From Panacagrimonas sp052389915 (lineage in GTDB: Bacteria; Pseudomonadota; Gammaproteobacteria; Nevskiales; Nevskiaceae): a DNA stretch of 64,000 bases. Positions 49,577-58,694 of the stretch are shown piece after piece (within the stretch, counting starts at the first letter, position 1; each line of letters begins with the position of its first letter). A program made the translations under genes and the position numbers. Below the pieces are notes generated by a model, which was given only the letters and a program-made list of their open reading frames with translations, was not told the origin of the DNA and made no database searches. The stretch spans positions 43,309 through 107,308 of the forward strand of contig JBQTHL010000046.1 in the NCBI GenBank assembly GCA_052389915.1, given 5' to 3'.

Positions 49577-50349
49577 TGCGCGTCGTCTCGCATACCTGCT
49601 CCAACACCGAGATCGTGTGCGCGCTGGGTTGCGCGCACTTTCTGATCGGTGTCGATCAGGATTCGGATTTTCCGGTCGAGGTCGTCGCGCCCTTGCCCAA
49701 GCTCGGGCGCGATCTGACGCTGGACGTGGAGGCGGTGCAGCAACTCAAGCCCGACCTGGTGCTCAGCTCGCGAACCTTGCCGGGTCATGAAACCCTGGTC
49801 GATCAATTGATGGCGGTCGGGATGCCGACCCTGGTGTGCGAGCCGATCTCACTGGCCGATGTGTACGACGATATCCGGCGCATCGCGGAAGCCTTGAACG
49901 TGGCTGCGCGCGGCGAGCAACTGATTGCCGAGATGCAGGCCGCGATGCCGGCAATCGAAGCGAAGGCCGACGCACCCAAGGTGCTGATCGAGTGGTGGCC
50001 GAAGCCCGTGATCGCACCGTCGCGCGACTCCTGGGCCACGGACCTGATCGAACTCGCCGGCGGCCGCAATCCCTGGCGCGACGTGCCGGGCAAGAGCGTG
50101 CCGATGACCGACGAGCAGGTGATCGAGCAGGCGCCGGACATCGTGGTCATGGCCTGGTGTGGCGTGCCGCTGCACAACTATCGTCCCGAGATCGTGCGAC
50201 GCCGTCCGGGTTGGGACGCGGTGCCCGCGGTACGGATGGACCGCATACACGCCGTGACCGAAGCCTGGCTGGGTCGGCCGGGTCCGCGGCTGGTGGAGGG
50301 TTATCGCGCGTTGCGCGAACTCATCGCCTCGGCGCGCGAAGATGCTTGA
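49576..50349 (+). CDS. Second BtuF-like binding protein, no signal peptide
   Basis: A 257-residue protein of the periplasmic-binding fold used by BtuF and iron-complex binding proteins: MRVVSHTCSNTEIVCALGCA, then LKPDLVLSSRTLPGHETLVD and WATDLIELAGGRNPW. As with the copy at 13284-14087, no signal peptide can be found, and the coaD overlap fixes the start well. It is not beside transport genes but between coaD and a ferredoxin. A cytoplasmic cobalamin- or corrinoid-binding role is possible; the ligand is not shown. Confidence 0.8.
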   Translation: MRVVSHTCSNTEIVCALGCAHFLIGVDQDSDFPVEVVAPLPKLGRDLTLDVEAVQQLKPDLVLSSRTLPGHETLVDQLMAVGMPTLVCEPISLADVYDDIRRIAEALNVAARGEQLIAEMQAAMPAIEAKADAPKVLIEWWPKPVIAPSRDSWATDLIELAGGRNPWRDVPGKSVPMTDEQVIEQAPDIVVMAWCGVPLHNYRPEIVRRRPGWDAVPAVRMDRIHAVTEAWLGRPGPRLVEGYRALRELIASAREDA

Positions 50350-50366
50350 GGCGCAGACCCAAACTC

Positions 50367-50621
50367 ATGGCCCTGAAGATCACCGAGGAGTGCATCAACT
50401 GCGATGTCTGCGAGCCGGTGTGCCCGAACCAGGCGATCTTCCAGGGCGTGGAGATTTACCAGATCGACCCGGCGCGCTGCACCGAATGCGTCGGGCATTT
50501 CGAGGTGCCGCAATGCGTGGAGGTCTGCCCGGTGCACTGCATCCCGCTGGACCCTGCGCATGTCGAAACAACCGAGCAGTTGCGCGAGAAGCTTTTTCGG
50601 CTGAGCGGCTCGACGGCATGA
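50367..50621 (+). CDS. yfhL: YfhL-type 2[4Fe-4S] ferredoxin
   Basis: An 84-residue ferredoxin beginning MALKITEECINCDVCEPVCP. It has one CxxCxxCxxxC set and a second set with the longer spacing characteristic of the Alvin/YfhL type (CTECVGHFEVPQCVEVCP). It is often found near coaD. It overlaps ggt by ATGA. Confidence 0.93.
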   Translation: MALKITEECINCDVCEPVCPNQAIFQGVEIYQIDPARCTECVGHFEVPQCVEVCPVHCIPLDPAHVETTEQLREKLFRLSGSTA

Positions 50622-52306
50622 GTTTTTTTCCGGCTGGGTCGCTGACGCGATGGCTGCTCGCGGCGCTGCTCTGGATTTCGCTCGCTGCGCCAGCCGCGGA
50701 CAAGCCTGGCGCGCACGCGATCTCCAGCGCGCATCCGCTGGCGACCGAGGCAGGAATGGAAATGCTGGCCGCCGGTGGTAACGCCTTCGACGCCTCCATT
50801 GCGGTAAGCAGCACGCTGGCCGTGGTCGAGCCCACCGGTTCGGGCCTGGGCGGCGGTGGTTTCTGGCTGCTGCATCGCGCGTCCGATGGTTTCCAGACCT
50901 TCATCGATGGCCGCGAGACCGCGCCCGCAGCAGCCAACGAGCGCATGTACCAGGACGCTGCCGGTAAGGCGGTGGACAAGGCTTCGCGCGACGGCGCGCT
51001 GTCCGCGGGTATTCCCGGCGAACCTGCGGCGCTCGAACATCTCGCGCTTCATTACGGACGTCTGCCGCTGGCGCGTTCGCTCCAGCCCGCGATCCGTGCG
51101 GCGCGCGATGGTTTCGCCTGCGACGACAAGCTCGCCGAAGCCTTTGAGCGGCAGTGGCCGCGCCTGGCGGGAGAAGGGCAGCGCGTGTTTGCGATTCAGG
51201 GACGCGCGCCGCGAATCGGCGAGCGCATCGTGCAGCCTGACCTGGCGCGCACTCTGGAGCGCATCGCCGCGTCTGGCGCTCGTGGCTTCTACGAAGGAGA
51301 CACCGCCACGGCCCTGGTCGCAGGCGCGAAAGCTGGCGGCGGCATCTGGGATCTCGAGGACTTGCGCCGCTACCGGGTGGTGGAGCGCCGGCCCGCAATC
51401 ATGCACTTCCGCGACGTACGCATCGTGTCCGCGCCGCCACCGTCGGCCGGCGGCATCACGCTGGGCACGACCCTGGGCCAGCTCGAAGCGATGGGCTGGC
51501 GCGGCGATGCGGGCGCAGAGTCGAAGCATCTGGTGATCGAATCGCTGCGGCGCGCCTATCGCGACCGCGCGACCTATCTGGGTGATCCGGATTTCGTGTT
51601 CGTGCCGGGTTGGCAATTGCTCTCGACGACGTACGCCCGCGTTCTCGCGGCGGGGATCGACCGTAGCCGTGCGACGCCGAGCGCGAGTCTGGCGCCTTCA
51701 AAACCCTCGCCCGAAGGATTCCAGACCACGCACTTCTCGGTGATCGATGCGGAAGGCAATCGTGTCGCCGGCACGCTGTCGATCAATCTGCCTTTCGGCT
51801 CCGGCTTCATCGCGCCGGGCACGGGCGTGCTGCTCAACGACGAGATGGACGACTTCGCCGCCAGCGTCACGGCTTCGAACGCCTACGGCCTGATCGGTTC
51901 GGTTCCCAACAGGGTCCAGCCTCTCAAGCGGCCGCTGTCGTCGATGAGTCCGACTTTCGTCGAAGGTCCGAAAGGAGTGCTCATCCTCGGCACGCCGGGC
52001 GGCAGCCGCATTATCACCATGGTTCTGAACGGACTGCTGGCGTGGACGCAGGGTGCAGACGCCGCGGCCATCGTGGCGTTGCCGCGCTTTCACCATCAAT
52101 ACCTGCCTGACGAAGTCCAATTCGAGCCCGGCGCGTTCGACGAAAAGATGCAGGCGCAACTCAAGCGGATGGGCCACACGCTCAAGCCGCTGACCTCGAC
52201 CTACGGCAACATGCATGCAGTGATCTGGAATCCTGAGACGGGTATCGTGGATGCCGCGGCCGATCCGCGCGGAATCGGCTCGGCGCGGGTGCAGCGCGCC
52301 CCCTAG
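50618..52306 (+). CDS. ggt: Gamma-glutamyltransferase
   Basis: Exported glutathione hydrolase/transpeptidase of 562 residues. Signal sequence core LLAALLWISLAAPAA. The proenzyme cleaves itself before the nucleophilic threonine in the FQTTHFSVIDAEGN segment. Other blocks are EPTGSGLGGGGFWLLH, SRDGALSAGIPGEPAAL, the PLKRPLSSMSPTFV segment and GTPGGSRI. It overlaps the ferredoxin gene, and exbB follows after three bases. Confidence 0.95.
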   Translation: MSFFPAGSLTRWLLAALLWISLAAPAADKPGAHAISSAHPLATEAGMEMLAAGGNAFDASIAVSSTLAVVEPTGSGLGGGGFWLLHRASDGFQTFIDGRETAPAAANERMYQDAAGKAVDKASRDGALSAGIPGEPAALEHLALHYGRLPLARSLQPAIRAARDGFACDDKLAEAFERQWPRLAGEGQRVFAIQGRAPRIGERIVQPDLARTLERIAASGARGFYEGDTATALVAGAKAGGGIWDLEDLRRYRVVERRPAIMHFRDVRIVSAPPPSAGGITLGTTLGQLEAMGWRGDAGAESKHLVIESLRRAYRDRATYLGDPDFVFVPGWQLLSTTYARVLAAGIDRSRATPSASLAPSKPSPEGFQTTHFSVIDAEGNRVAGTLSINLPFGSGFIAPGTGVLLNDEMDDFAASVTASNAYGLIGSVPNRVQPLKRPLSSMSPTFVEGPKGVLILGTPGGSRIITMVLNGLLAWTQGADAAAIVALPRFHHQYLPDEVQFEPGAFDEKMQAQLKRMGHTLKPLTSTYGNMHAVIWNPETGIVDAAADPRGIGSARVQRAP

Positions 52307-52309
52307 ACG

Positions 52310-52936
52310 ATGAACGCCGCATTCGCATGGCTGCAACTGGGTGGGCCGGCGATGTGGGTGCTGGCGCTGATGTCGGTTGCTTCTCTCACCCTGGTCATCG
52401 TCAAACTCTGGGACTTTTCGGAACGCAAGCTCGAAGCCAGTGACTTCCTCGCGCCCGCGCTTTCGGCCTGGGAACGCGGGCAGGCCGATCAGGCCATCGC
52501 GCTGCTCGCGCCTTCGCCTTCGCCGCTGGCTGCCGTACTCGCTCATGCGCTGGACACGTTGCGCGACTCGCGCCTGGCCGAATCTCAGGTGCGTGAGCGA
52601 ATCGAACGCAAGGCAACCGAGCATCTGGAGCAGGCCCGCACCCATTTGCGCACGCTGGACCTCATCGGCAGCCTCGCGCCGCTGCTGGGGCTGCTGGGCA
52701 CGGTGCTCGGCATGATCGACGCGTTTCAGGCGCTGCAGGCCGCGGGCGACAGGGTCGAGCCTTCGATTCTGTCCGGTGGCATCTGGCAGGCGCTGCTGAC
52801 CACCGCGGCCGGCTTGATCATCGCGATCCCAACTGTCGCCGCGGTGCATTACTTCGAGCGCAGGGTCGAGCGTTTGCAACAGGCCATGGAGTCCGCCCTG
52901 ACGCGCCTGCTGACCTCGCCGCGCCCGGGTGCCTGA
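52310..52936 (+). CDS. exbB: ExbB/TolQ/MotA-type proton channel
   Basis: A 208-residue inner-membrane protein with three hydrophobic segments (about residues 14-34, 105-127 and 155-175). The second contains the family motif LDLIGSLAPLLGLLGTVLGM and the third GGIWQALLTTAAGLIIAIP. With the two ExbD proteins downstream it should form a proton-driven motor energising TonB. Three bases after ggt. Confidence 0.93.
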   Translation: MNAAFAWLQLGGPAMWVLALMSVASLTLVIVKLWDFSERKLEASDFLAPALSAWERGQADQAIALLAPSPSPLAAVLAHALDTLRDSRLAESQVRERIERKATEHLEQARTHLRTLDLIGSLAPLLGLLGTVLGMIDAFQALQAAGDRVEPSILSGGIWQALLTTAAGLIIAIPTVAAVHYFERRVERLQQAMESALTRLLTSPRPGA

Positions 52937-52939
52937 TCG

Positions 52940-53335
52940 ATGCGGCTGCCTTCGCCTGTGCCGCGTCGCGCCGCCATCCCGTTGACGTCTTTGGTGGACG
53001 TGGTGTTCATCCTGTTGTTCTTCTTCATGCTGGCTTCGCACCACCTGGAGTGGCGCGCGTTGCCGGTGGAACTCTCCGCCGTTTCCGCAACTCCGGCGCC
53101 GACAAGCGCAAGGCCGCTCGTCGTCGTAATGCTTGCAGACGGCGCGCTGCGCGTGGCCGGTGCTGCGGTCTCGCGCGAAGCGCTGATCGAGAGGATCGTC
53201 GGCTCGGGGCAGGGCGCACCTGTCGTCGTGGTGCCGGGCCGCAGCGTGACGATGCAAGAGCTGATCGACCTTGTCGATGCGCTTCGAATCACCGGCGCGC
53301 ACATTTCTTTGGGCAACCCGGAGCGCACGTCGTGA
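52940..53335 (+). CDS. exbD: ExbD/TolR-type protein 1
   Basis: A 131-residue protein with one transmembrane helix that carries the conserved aspartate: PLTSLVDVVFILLFFFMLAS. The periplasmic domain has the usual small alpha/beta pattern (DGALRVAGAAVSREALIERI). The stop overlaps the GTG start of the second exbD. Confidence 0.9.
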   Translation: MRLPSPVPRRAAIPLTSLVDVVFILLFFFMLASHHLEWRALPVELSAVSATPAPTSARPLVVVMLADGALRVAGAAVSREALIERIVGSGQGAPVVVVPGRSVTMQELIDLVDALRITGAHISLGNPERTS

Positions 53336-53736
53336 AGCTGCCACGTCCGGCATCGCGCTCCGTGCGTGGCGACGAGATGCTGCCGCTGATCAACGTGGTG
53401 TTCCTGCTGATGATGTTCTTCATGCTGGTGGGCGCGGTTTCCGCACCCGAAGCGCTGGACGTGCAGCCGGCGCGTTCAAGCCGGCTCAGCACGGCGGACA
53501 ACGATCGGCGCAGTCTGCTGGTGAGCGCAGACGGACAACTCGCCCTGGGAGGCGAAATCTTCTCCCCCGCCGAACTTGCCGAACAGGCAGCGTCGTGGCG
53601 CGCGCAGCATCCTGGCGAGACGCTGCAAGTAAAGGCCGACGCCGCGGCCGATGCGCAAGGGCTGGTGGCCATTCTCGGAGTTCTGCGTGCCGCCGGCGTG
53701 GACCGCGTGCGCCTGCTCGCAGCCGACGCTCACTGA
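53332..53736 (+). CDS. exbD: ExbD/TolR-type protein 2
   Basis: A 134-residue second ExbD with GTG start (VKLPRPASRSVRGDEMLPLI). In its helix (LPLINVVFLLMMFFMLVG) asparagine occupies the position where ExbD1 has the proton-carrying aspartate, so it may be a non-conducting partner. The periplasmic part includes LLVSADGQLALGGEIFSPAE. One ExbB with two ExbD proteins is also seen in the AglRQS gliding motor of Myxococcus. Confidence 0.88.
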   Translation: MKLPRPASRSVRGDEMLPLINVVFLLMMFFMLVGAVSAPEALDVQPARSSRLSTADNDRRSLLVSADGQLALGGEIFSPAELAEQAASWRAQHPGETLQVKADAAADAQGLVAILGVLRAAGVDRVRLLAADAH

Positions 53737-54314
53737 TGCAGATTCCGCGTGCCGCGCTTGCGCTCTACGTAGCTGTGGGGGTTCACCTGTTGATCGCTCT
53801 GGTGCTCGCGCTGAAGCCCTTGCCGCAGGATTCCGCGGGGATCGGCATCGGTCTGAACCTGCCAGGGGTGGGGATGGACGAGGAAGACTGGCGCCTGGCC
53901 ACCGCGTCCCCGTTCACCGTTGCGCGAATTGAAACGGCGCCGGAGCCGAACGCTGTGCTGGTGCCCGCAGTGGCCTTGCCGACGGATGTTTCCGGACTGC
54001 CGGAAAAAAAACCGGGGCAGCGCGCAGCGCAGGTCGGCGGCGGCGGGCGCGACACGTATTTCGCACGGCTCCGCGTGCATCTGGCAGGGTATCGACGCGA
54101 CGTGCTGGCGGGATCGGATCGGACGGCGCGCGCTGTCGTCGCGTTCACGGTGTCGCCAGTCGGCGAGATCGCCGGATTGGAGCTGGTACAAGCCTCGGGT
54201 TTTCCCGAACTGGATGTCGAAGCACTGGAGTTGGTTGCCCGGGCGGTTCCGCTGCCGCCGCCTCCAGGTGGACGCGCCGTCCGCCTCTCCGTTCCGGTGT
54301 TTATCGAGCCCTGA
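53736..54314 (+). CDS. tonB: TonB-like energy transducer
   Basis: A 192-residue protein with one N-terminal membrane helix (LALYVAVGVHLLIALVLAL) and a C-terminal TonB domain (VVAFTVSPVGEIAGLELVQA, ending LSVPVFIEP). The periplasmic linker is short and has few prolines, unlike classical TonB, so it may not span the whole periplasm. The ATG overlaps the exbD2 stop. It is the last gene of the tldD-to-tonB run. Confidence 0.85.
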   Translation: MQIPRAALALYVAVGVHLLIALVLALKPLPQDSAGIGIGLNLPGVGMDEEDWRLATASPFTVARIETAPEPNAVLVPAVALPTDVSGLPEKKPGQRAAQVGGGGRDTYFARLRVHLAGYRRDVLAGSDRTARAVVAFTVSPVGEIAGLELVQASGFPELDVEALELVARAVPLPPPPGGRAVRLSVPVFIEP

Positions 54315-54439
54315 GGGGTGGCCGAGGTCTCACGGTTTGCCGTTGGAGCGCGCTCATTGGGCGACCCGTAACGGCGCCCCCGCGCTGAAGGCTCCTACAC
54401 GCGATGCGGGGAGCGCTCCTAACAAACTGCAACGGCTTC

Positions 54440-55444
54440 TCAGTGCGTCGGCGCGCTCGCCGACGGATTCGCTACCCTTCGCGCGCGACACTTCGATACC
54501 TTCAAGCCTAGTAATTGGCGAAGGGCCTGGGCGTCGATGCGACGCGGCCGTCGCTTGAGTTTCTGGAACTGGTGCTTCGAGCCGAGTTTCGCGATCAAGG
54601 CGAGATGCTGCTGAATCTGTTCCACGTAAGGGTTGCCGCCACCAAAGTGCTTGTCCATGTAACGGTATGCGGACCCGAAGTACCCATCCAGGCGCTCCCG
54701 CCAAAGTTGCCGATTGAAGTCCGGCGTGTTCTGAAGCAGGGACTCCACCGTCGGGTAGCGAGTGTCTGTCTTGCCCGTGCCAGCCAGACCCGCGACCTCG
54801 AATTCGCGGAACAGATAGTCCCGGCATTTTTCCAGGTAACAGCGGTCTGCGGTCTGTGCCAGCAGATCCGCCGTGCCGAGCATAAAGCCGAGCATGCGAT
54901 CCTTGGGGTCCGACACCCGGATATCGTTCAGGGGCATTTCCCAGCCGGTGAAATGCACCACTTCCTGCGCCAGCGCGGCTTCCGCCGCGTAGCCGACGGT
55001 CGGCAGAAACCCGGCAAGAAAATCGCCGCTGCGGCGGACGTGGCTGAGCGTGTATTCCGCGCCGTTGTGAGCGGCGTCACGTGTGCTGCGCACGTAACCG
55101 GCATCGTGAAAGAGCGCGATGACGATGCCCAGAACCGCGCGTCGCGGTCCGAGCCGCTGCTCTGGTTCGACGCTGCGTTCGTGGCCGTCGAGCAGGCGCG
55201 CCACTGCGAGCGAGCAATCGAGACTGTGCTGGGCGTCGTGATACCAGGTATCGCAGCCCACATACCCGGGAAGTTCGCCGACGTATAGCTGGGTAAAAGT
55301 TCTGTAAGCCTTACGCAGCGGGTCCAGATCGAGTCCCGGATACAAACTCGACAACATCGGCAACACGGCCGCAGCGACGTCACCGGGGTGGGAAATTCGC
55401 ACCCGGTTGGTCACATCGTAATGGTTGCGTCTTTGCCGAAGCAT
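54440..55444 (-). CDS. HD-domain-like protein
   Basis: A 334-residue cytoplasmic protein with histidine/aspartate pairs arranged as in metal-dependent phosphohydrolases: CDTWYHDAQHSLDCSLAVAR, then GIVIALFHDAGYVR and later VHFTGWEMPLNDI. The substrate (nucleotide or cyclic dinucleotide) is not evident. The C-terminus is basic (KLKRRPRRIDAQALRQLL). ATG at 55444 is used; GTG at 55447 adds one residue. Monocistronic, convergent with tonB. Confidence 0.75.
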   Translation of the reverse strand: MLRQRRNHYDVTNRVRISHPGDVAAAVLPMLSSLYPGLDLDPLRKAYRTFTQLYVGELPGYVGCDTWYHDAQHSLDCSLAVARLLDGHERSVEPEQRLGPRRAVLGIVIALFHDAGYVRSTRDAAHNGAEYTLSHVRRSGDFLAGFLPTVGYAAEAALAQEVVHFTGWEMPLNDIRVSDPKDRMLGFMLGTADLLAQTADRCYLEKCRDYLFREFEVAGLAGTGKTDTRYPTVESLLQNTPDFNRQLWRERLDGYFGSAYRYMDKHFGGGNPYVEQIQQHLALIAKLGSKHQFQKLKRRPRRIDAQALRQLLGLKVSKCRARRVANPSASAPTH

Positions 55445-55580
55445 CACCGTTCTGGAGTTGTCGCCGGTTCGATGGTGAACCGGTCCGGGCCGACTATAGG
55501 CCCGGGAATGAGACTCCGGAAGGCACCAGAAGGTCCGTCCGGAAGAATTCCGCGAACTGCGTCACGGGAGAACTCGGCTG

Positions 55581-56351
55581 TCAGGTCGAGCCGAAGGTAA
55601 CGACCACCGGGGCATGGTCGGACGGTCGTTCCAGTCGGCGCGGTTCGAGGTGGATACGGCACTCACGCAATTCGTTCATGAGCGGCGCCGACGCCAGCAC
55701 ATGGTCGATGCGCAAACCCAGATCGCGCCGGAACGCGGCCTGCCGGTAATCCCACCAGGTGAAGCGCGTGCCGGTCGGCCGCTGCAGGGCCAGGCAATCG
55801 CCCAGGTCCAGATCGAGAATCGAGCGAAACTGCGCACGTTCCGGTTCGCTGCACAGGATGTTGCCTTCCCAGACAGCGGGATCGTGCGTGTCTTCCGGCG
55901 CAGGCGCGATGTTGTAGTCGCCGACCACGGCGAGTCGCGGATGCTGCTCGGCTTCGTTGAACAGATAGTCGCGCAGGGCCGACAGCCAGCGCAGCTTGTA
56001 CGCGTATTTCTCGGAGCCGACGGCCTGTCCGTTGACCACATACACGCAGATCACGCGCACGCCCGCCACGGTGGCCGCGACGACGCGTTTCTGCTCGTCG
56101 GCAAATCCCGGGATGTCGCGCGAGACGTCTTCGATAGGCTGGCGTGAAAGCAGCGCCACGCCGTTGTAGGTCTTCTGGCCGTTGCAGACGGCATTCCATC
56201 CGGCTGCGGCGAGTTCCGCATGCGGAAACTGCTCGTCCTGCATCTTGATTTCCTGAATGCCGAGCACGTCCACCGGGTCGGTGGCGAGCCAGTCCAGCAA
56301 GTGCGGCAGGCGCACGCGAAGAGAGTTGACGTTCCACGTTCCAATTCGCAT
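55581..56351 (-). CDS. xthA: Exodeoxyribonuclease III
   Basis: AP endonuclease and 3'-5' exonuclease for base-excision repair; 256 residues starting MRIGTWNVNSLRVRLPHLLD. Catalytic motifs are IQEIKMQDEQFP (metal-binding Glu), VVGDYNIAP (Asp-Asn), WWDYRQAAFRRDLGLRIDHV and SDHAPVVV (His). Divergent from tesB. Confidence 0.96.
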   Translation of the reverse strand: MRIGTWNVNSLRVRLPHLLDWLATDPVDVLGIQEIKMQDEQFPHAELAAAGWNAVCNGQKTYNGVALLSRQPIEDVSRDIPGFADEQKRVVAATVAGVRVICVYVVNGQAVGSEKYAYKLRWLSALRDYLFNEAEQHPRLAVVGDYNIAPAPEDTHDPAVWEGNILCSEPERAQFRSILDLDLGDCLALQRPTGTRFTWWDYRQAAFRRDLGLRIDHVLASAPLMNELRECRIHLEPRRLERPSDHAPVVVTFGST

Positions 56352-56423
56352 GCAGGCCTCGTTTGGTCGGTTAAGCGGGGAGCGCTTACGCTGTCGGCAT
56401 TATCGAACGAGTGAACCCTGAAC

Positions 56424-57341
56424 ATGGAATCGTTGCTGCAAGATCTTGTCGAGGTGCTCAGCTTGGAGCGGCTGGAGCTGAATCTGTTTCGCGGCCCGTC
56501 GCGTGACCTGGGAGGACGCAGCATGTACGGCGGACAGATCATCGGTCAGGCCATGGTGGCGGCCAGTCACACGGTGGAAGGGCGCGAGCCGCACTCCCTG
56601 CATGCGTATTTCCTGCTGCCGGGCGACATGACGCTGCCGGTGGTGTACGAGGTGGACCGGCTGCGCGACGGCAAGTCTTTTTCCTCGCGCCGCGTGCAGG
56701 CGATTCAGTACGGCCGGCCGATCCTGTCGATGATGGCCTCGTTCCACAACGACGAGCCCGGTTTCGAGCATCAGGTGACGATGCCCGAGGTGCCGCCGCC
56801 GGAATCGCTCAAGCCCTGGCACGAGCTGGCGCGCGAATGGATCGACCAGGAGCCGAACATCACGGATGAGGCGCGCGCCGCGCTCACGGCGAATTTCTTC
56901 ATCGAGTTCCGGCCGATCGACCCGGTGAATCCACTGCGCCCGTTCAAGCGCGATACGCGCGGTGCGATGTGGTTTCGTGCGACGGCGCGTCTGCCAGACG
57001 ATCCGTGGCTGCACCGTTGCGTGCTCGCGTACGCCAGCGACTGGGGTCTGCTCGGCGCTGCGCTGCGTCCGTATGGCCGGCGCTGGTTCGAGCGAAACAT
57101 GATCGTGGCGAGCATCGATCACGCGCTGTGGTTTCATCGTCAGGCGCGCAGCGACGAGTGGTTGCTGTATGTCACCGACTCGCATGCTGCGCAGTCGGCG
57201 CGAGGTCTGTCGCGCGGCATGATTTTCGACACCTCCGGCCGGCTCATTGCGAGCGCGGCGCAAGAGGGCCTGATGCGCCCGGTGGAAGCCCGCGAAAATT
57301 GGGAGCGCTCGATTGCGCCGGCCTCCGAGCCCCGGGCCTGA
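56424..57341 (+). CDS. tesB: Acyl-CoA thioesterase II
   Basis: Double hot-dog thioesterase hydrolysing medium- and long-chain acyl-CoA; 305 residues. The blocks LFRGPSRDLGGRSMYGGQII, VDRLRDGKSFSSRRVQAIQY and ASIDHALWFHRQARSDEWLL match TesB, including the catalytic aspartate in SIDH. Apparently monocistronic. Confidence 0.95.
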   Translation: MESLLQDLVEVLSLERLELNLFRGPSRDLGGRSMYGGQIIGQAMVAASHTVEGREPHSLHAYFLLPGDMTLPVVYEVDRLRDGKSFSSRRVQAIQYGRPILSMMASFHNDEPGFEHQVTMPEVPPPESLKPWHELAREWIDQEPNITDEARAALTANFFIEFRPIDPVNPLRPFKRDTRGAMWFRATARLPDDPWLHRCVLAYASDWGLLGAALRPYGRRWFERNMIVASIDHALWFHRQARSDEWLLYVTDSHAAQSARGLSRGMIFDTSGRLIASAAQEGLMRPVEARENWERSIAPASEPRA

Positions 57342-57401
57342 GCAAAAAGCGTGGCCAAAGCATATTGCGAATCAAGTTCGAACTAAGGTGTCCTGATACT
57401 C

Positions 57402-58694
57402 ATGAACCCGATCAAGCGCTGGGCCCGTGCGGGCGGCCTCGGTTGCATCGCTGCCACGGCGGCCGTGCACGCGGAACCGGCCGCGCAACTCGAAGGCGTT
57501 CGCGTTGGCTGGATGCTCGCGCAGGGCGGCGAGGGTGGGGAGGCCGGCGAGGCGCCGTCCTCGTATCGTCTGCTTTCGAACGATCCGCAGACGTTCGCGT
57601 TCGATGTTCGTGCGCAGGTCGAGAACTATGCACGGCTGGTTCTCGCCAGCTACCGCGATGCGGCGATCGCAGCAGCGCAGATGCAGGTCGCCATCCGGCA
57701 ATTCCTGGACGCACCGTCCGCCGATACCTTGAAAGCGGCACGCGCGAGTTGGGTCGCGGCGCGTCCTTCTTATCTGGTCACTGAAGTATTCCGGTTCTAT
57801 GACGGGCCTATCGACGTGGCCGCCAACGGCGATTCCGGCCCCGAGCCGCATATCAACGCCTGGCCGCTCAACGAGGCGTTCGTCGATGCGGTGAAGGGTC
57901 AGCCGCACGCCGGGATCGTGTGGGACTCGTCGATTCCGCTGAGTCGCGAATCGATCATGGCGCACGATCAGGTCAGCGACGAGGCCGATGTGACTACCGG
58001 TTGGCACGCCATCGAGTTTCTGCTGTGGGGACAGGATTTCAATCCTTCCGGGCCCGGCGACAGGCCGCACACCGATTATCTGCCAGGAGCCGCGGACCGC
58101 GACCGGCGGCGGCTGTATCTGTCCACGGTGACGGAGATGCTGGTGCAGGATCTGCGCGGCCTCGAATCGGCTTGGGCTCCGGACGCCGACAACTATCGCC
58201 GTCGTTTCCTCGCGCTGGAGTCGCGCGAGGCGCTCGGTCGCGCGGTCAACGGGGTTGCCAACCTGGTCGGTCACGAACTGGCGGCGGAACGGCTGTCGGT
58301 GGCGCTGGACAGCGGCGACCAGGAAGACGAGCACAGTTGCTTCTCCGACACCACGCACCAGGATCATCTCTACGATCTGAGGGGCGCGCGCAACGTCTGG
58401 TTTGGAAGCACCGGCGATGCGATGGCGGAGGACAGCCTGCGCGCCCTGGTCGTGAAGATCGATCCATCGCTGGCGACCCGCACCGACGACTTGTTCACGC
58501 AAGCGCTTGCGGCCCTGGCGCTGATGGATCAACCGTTCGAGATCATTCTGCGAGCACCTCCGGGCAGTCCGCCGCGGCAGCGCGCGGAAGCGGCGGTGAC
58601 GGCGTTGCAGGCACTGGGCGCTCAATTGGCGGCTGTGGGGAAGAGGCTGGGCGTGCTCGTCATCGTCCCGGGACTGGACCTCGCAACCGGATGA
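57402..58694 (+). CDS. Imelysin-family iron-regulated protein
   Basis: A 430-residue exported protein of the imelysin/IrpA (EfeO-like) family, linked to iron uptake. It has a short N-terminal signal (RAGGLGCIAATAAVHA) and the diagnostic GxHxxE motif in TGWHAIEFLLWG, with PLNEAFVD upstream. In Pseudomonas and Vibrio such genes sit beside a di-haem DUF1111 protein, as here (ATGA overlap). I see no clear Fur box in the 60 upstream bases. The usual second imelysin and DUF1513 genes are missing. Confidence 0.9.
   Translation: MNPIKRWARAGGLGCIAATAAVHAEPAAQLEGVRVGWMLAQGGEGGEAGEAPSSYRLLSNDPQTFAFDVRAQVENYARLVLASYRDAAIAAAQMQVAIRQFLDAPSADTLKAARASWVAARPSYLVTEVFRFYDGPIDVAANGDSGPEPHINAWPLNEAFVDAVKGQPHAGIVWDSSIPLSRESIMAHDQVSDEADVTTGWHAIEFLLWGQDFNPSGPGDRPHTDYLPGAADRDRRRLYLSTVTEMLVQDLRGLESAWAPDADNYRRRFLALESREALGRAVNGVANLVGHELAAERLSVALDSGDQEDEHSCFSDTTHQDHLYDLRGARNVWFGSTGDAMAEDSLRALVVKIDPSLATRTDDLFTQALAALALMDQPFEIILRAPPGSPPRQRAEAAVTALQALGAQLAAVGKRLGVLVIVPGLDLATG

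Noticed and set aside
57342..57401. Fur box upstream of the imelysin gene
   Set aside because: The region was read against the Fur consensus and no alignment is convincing.
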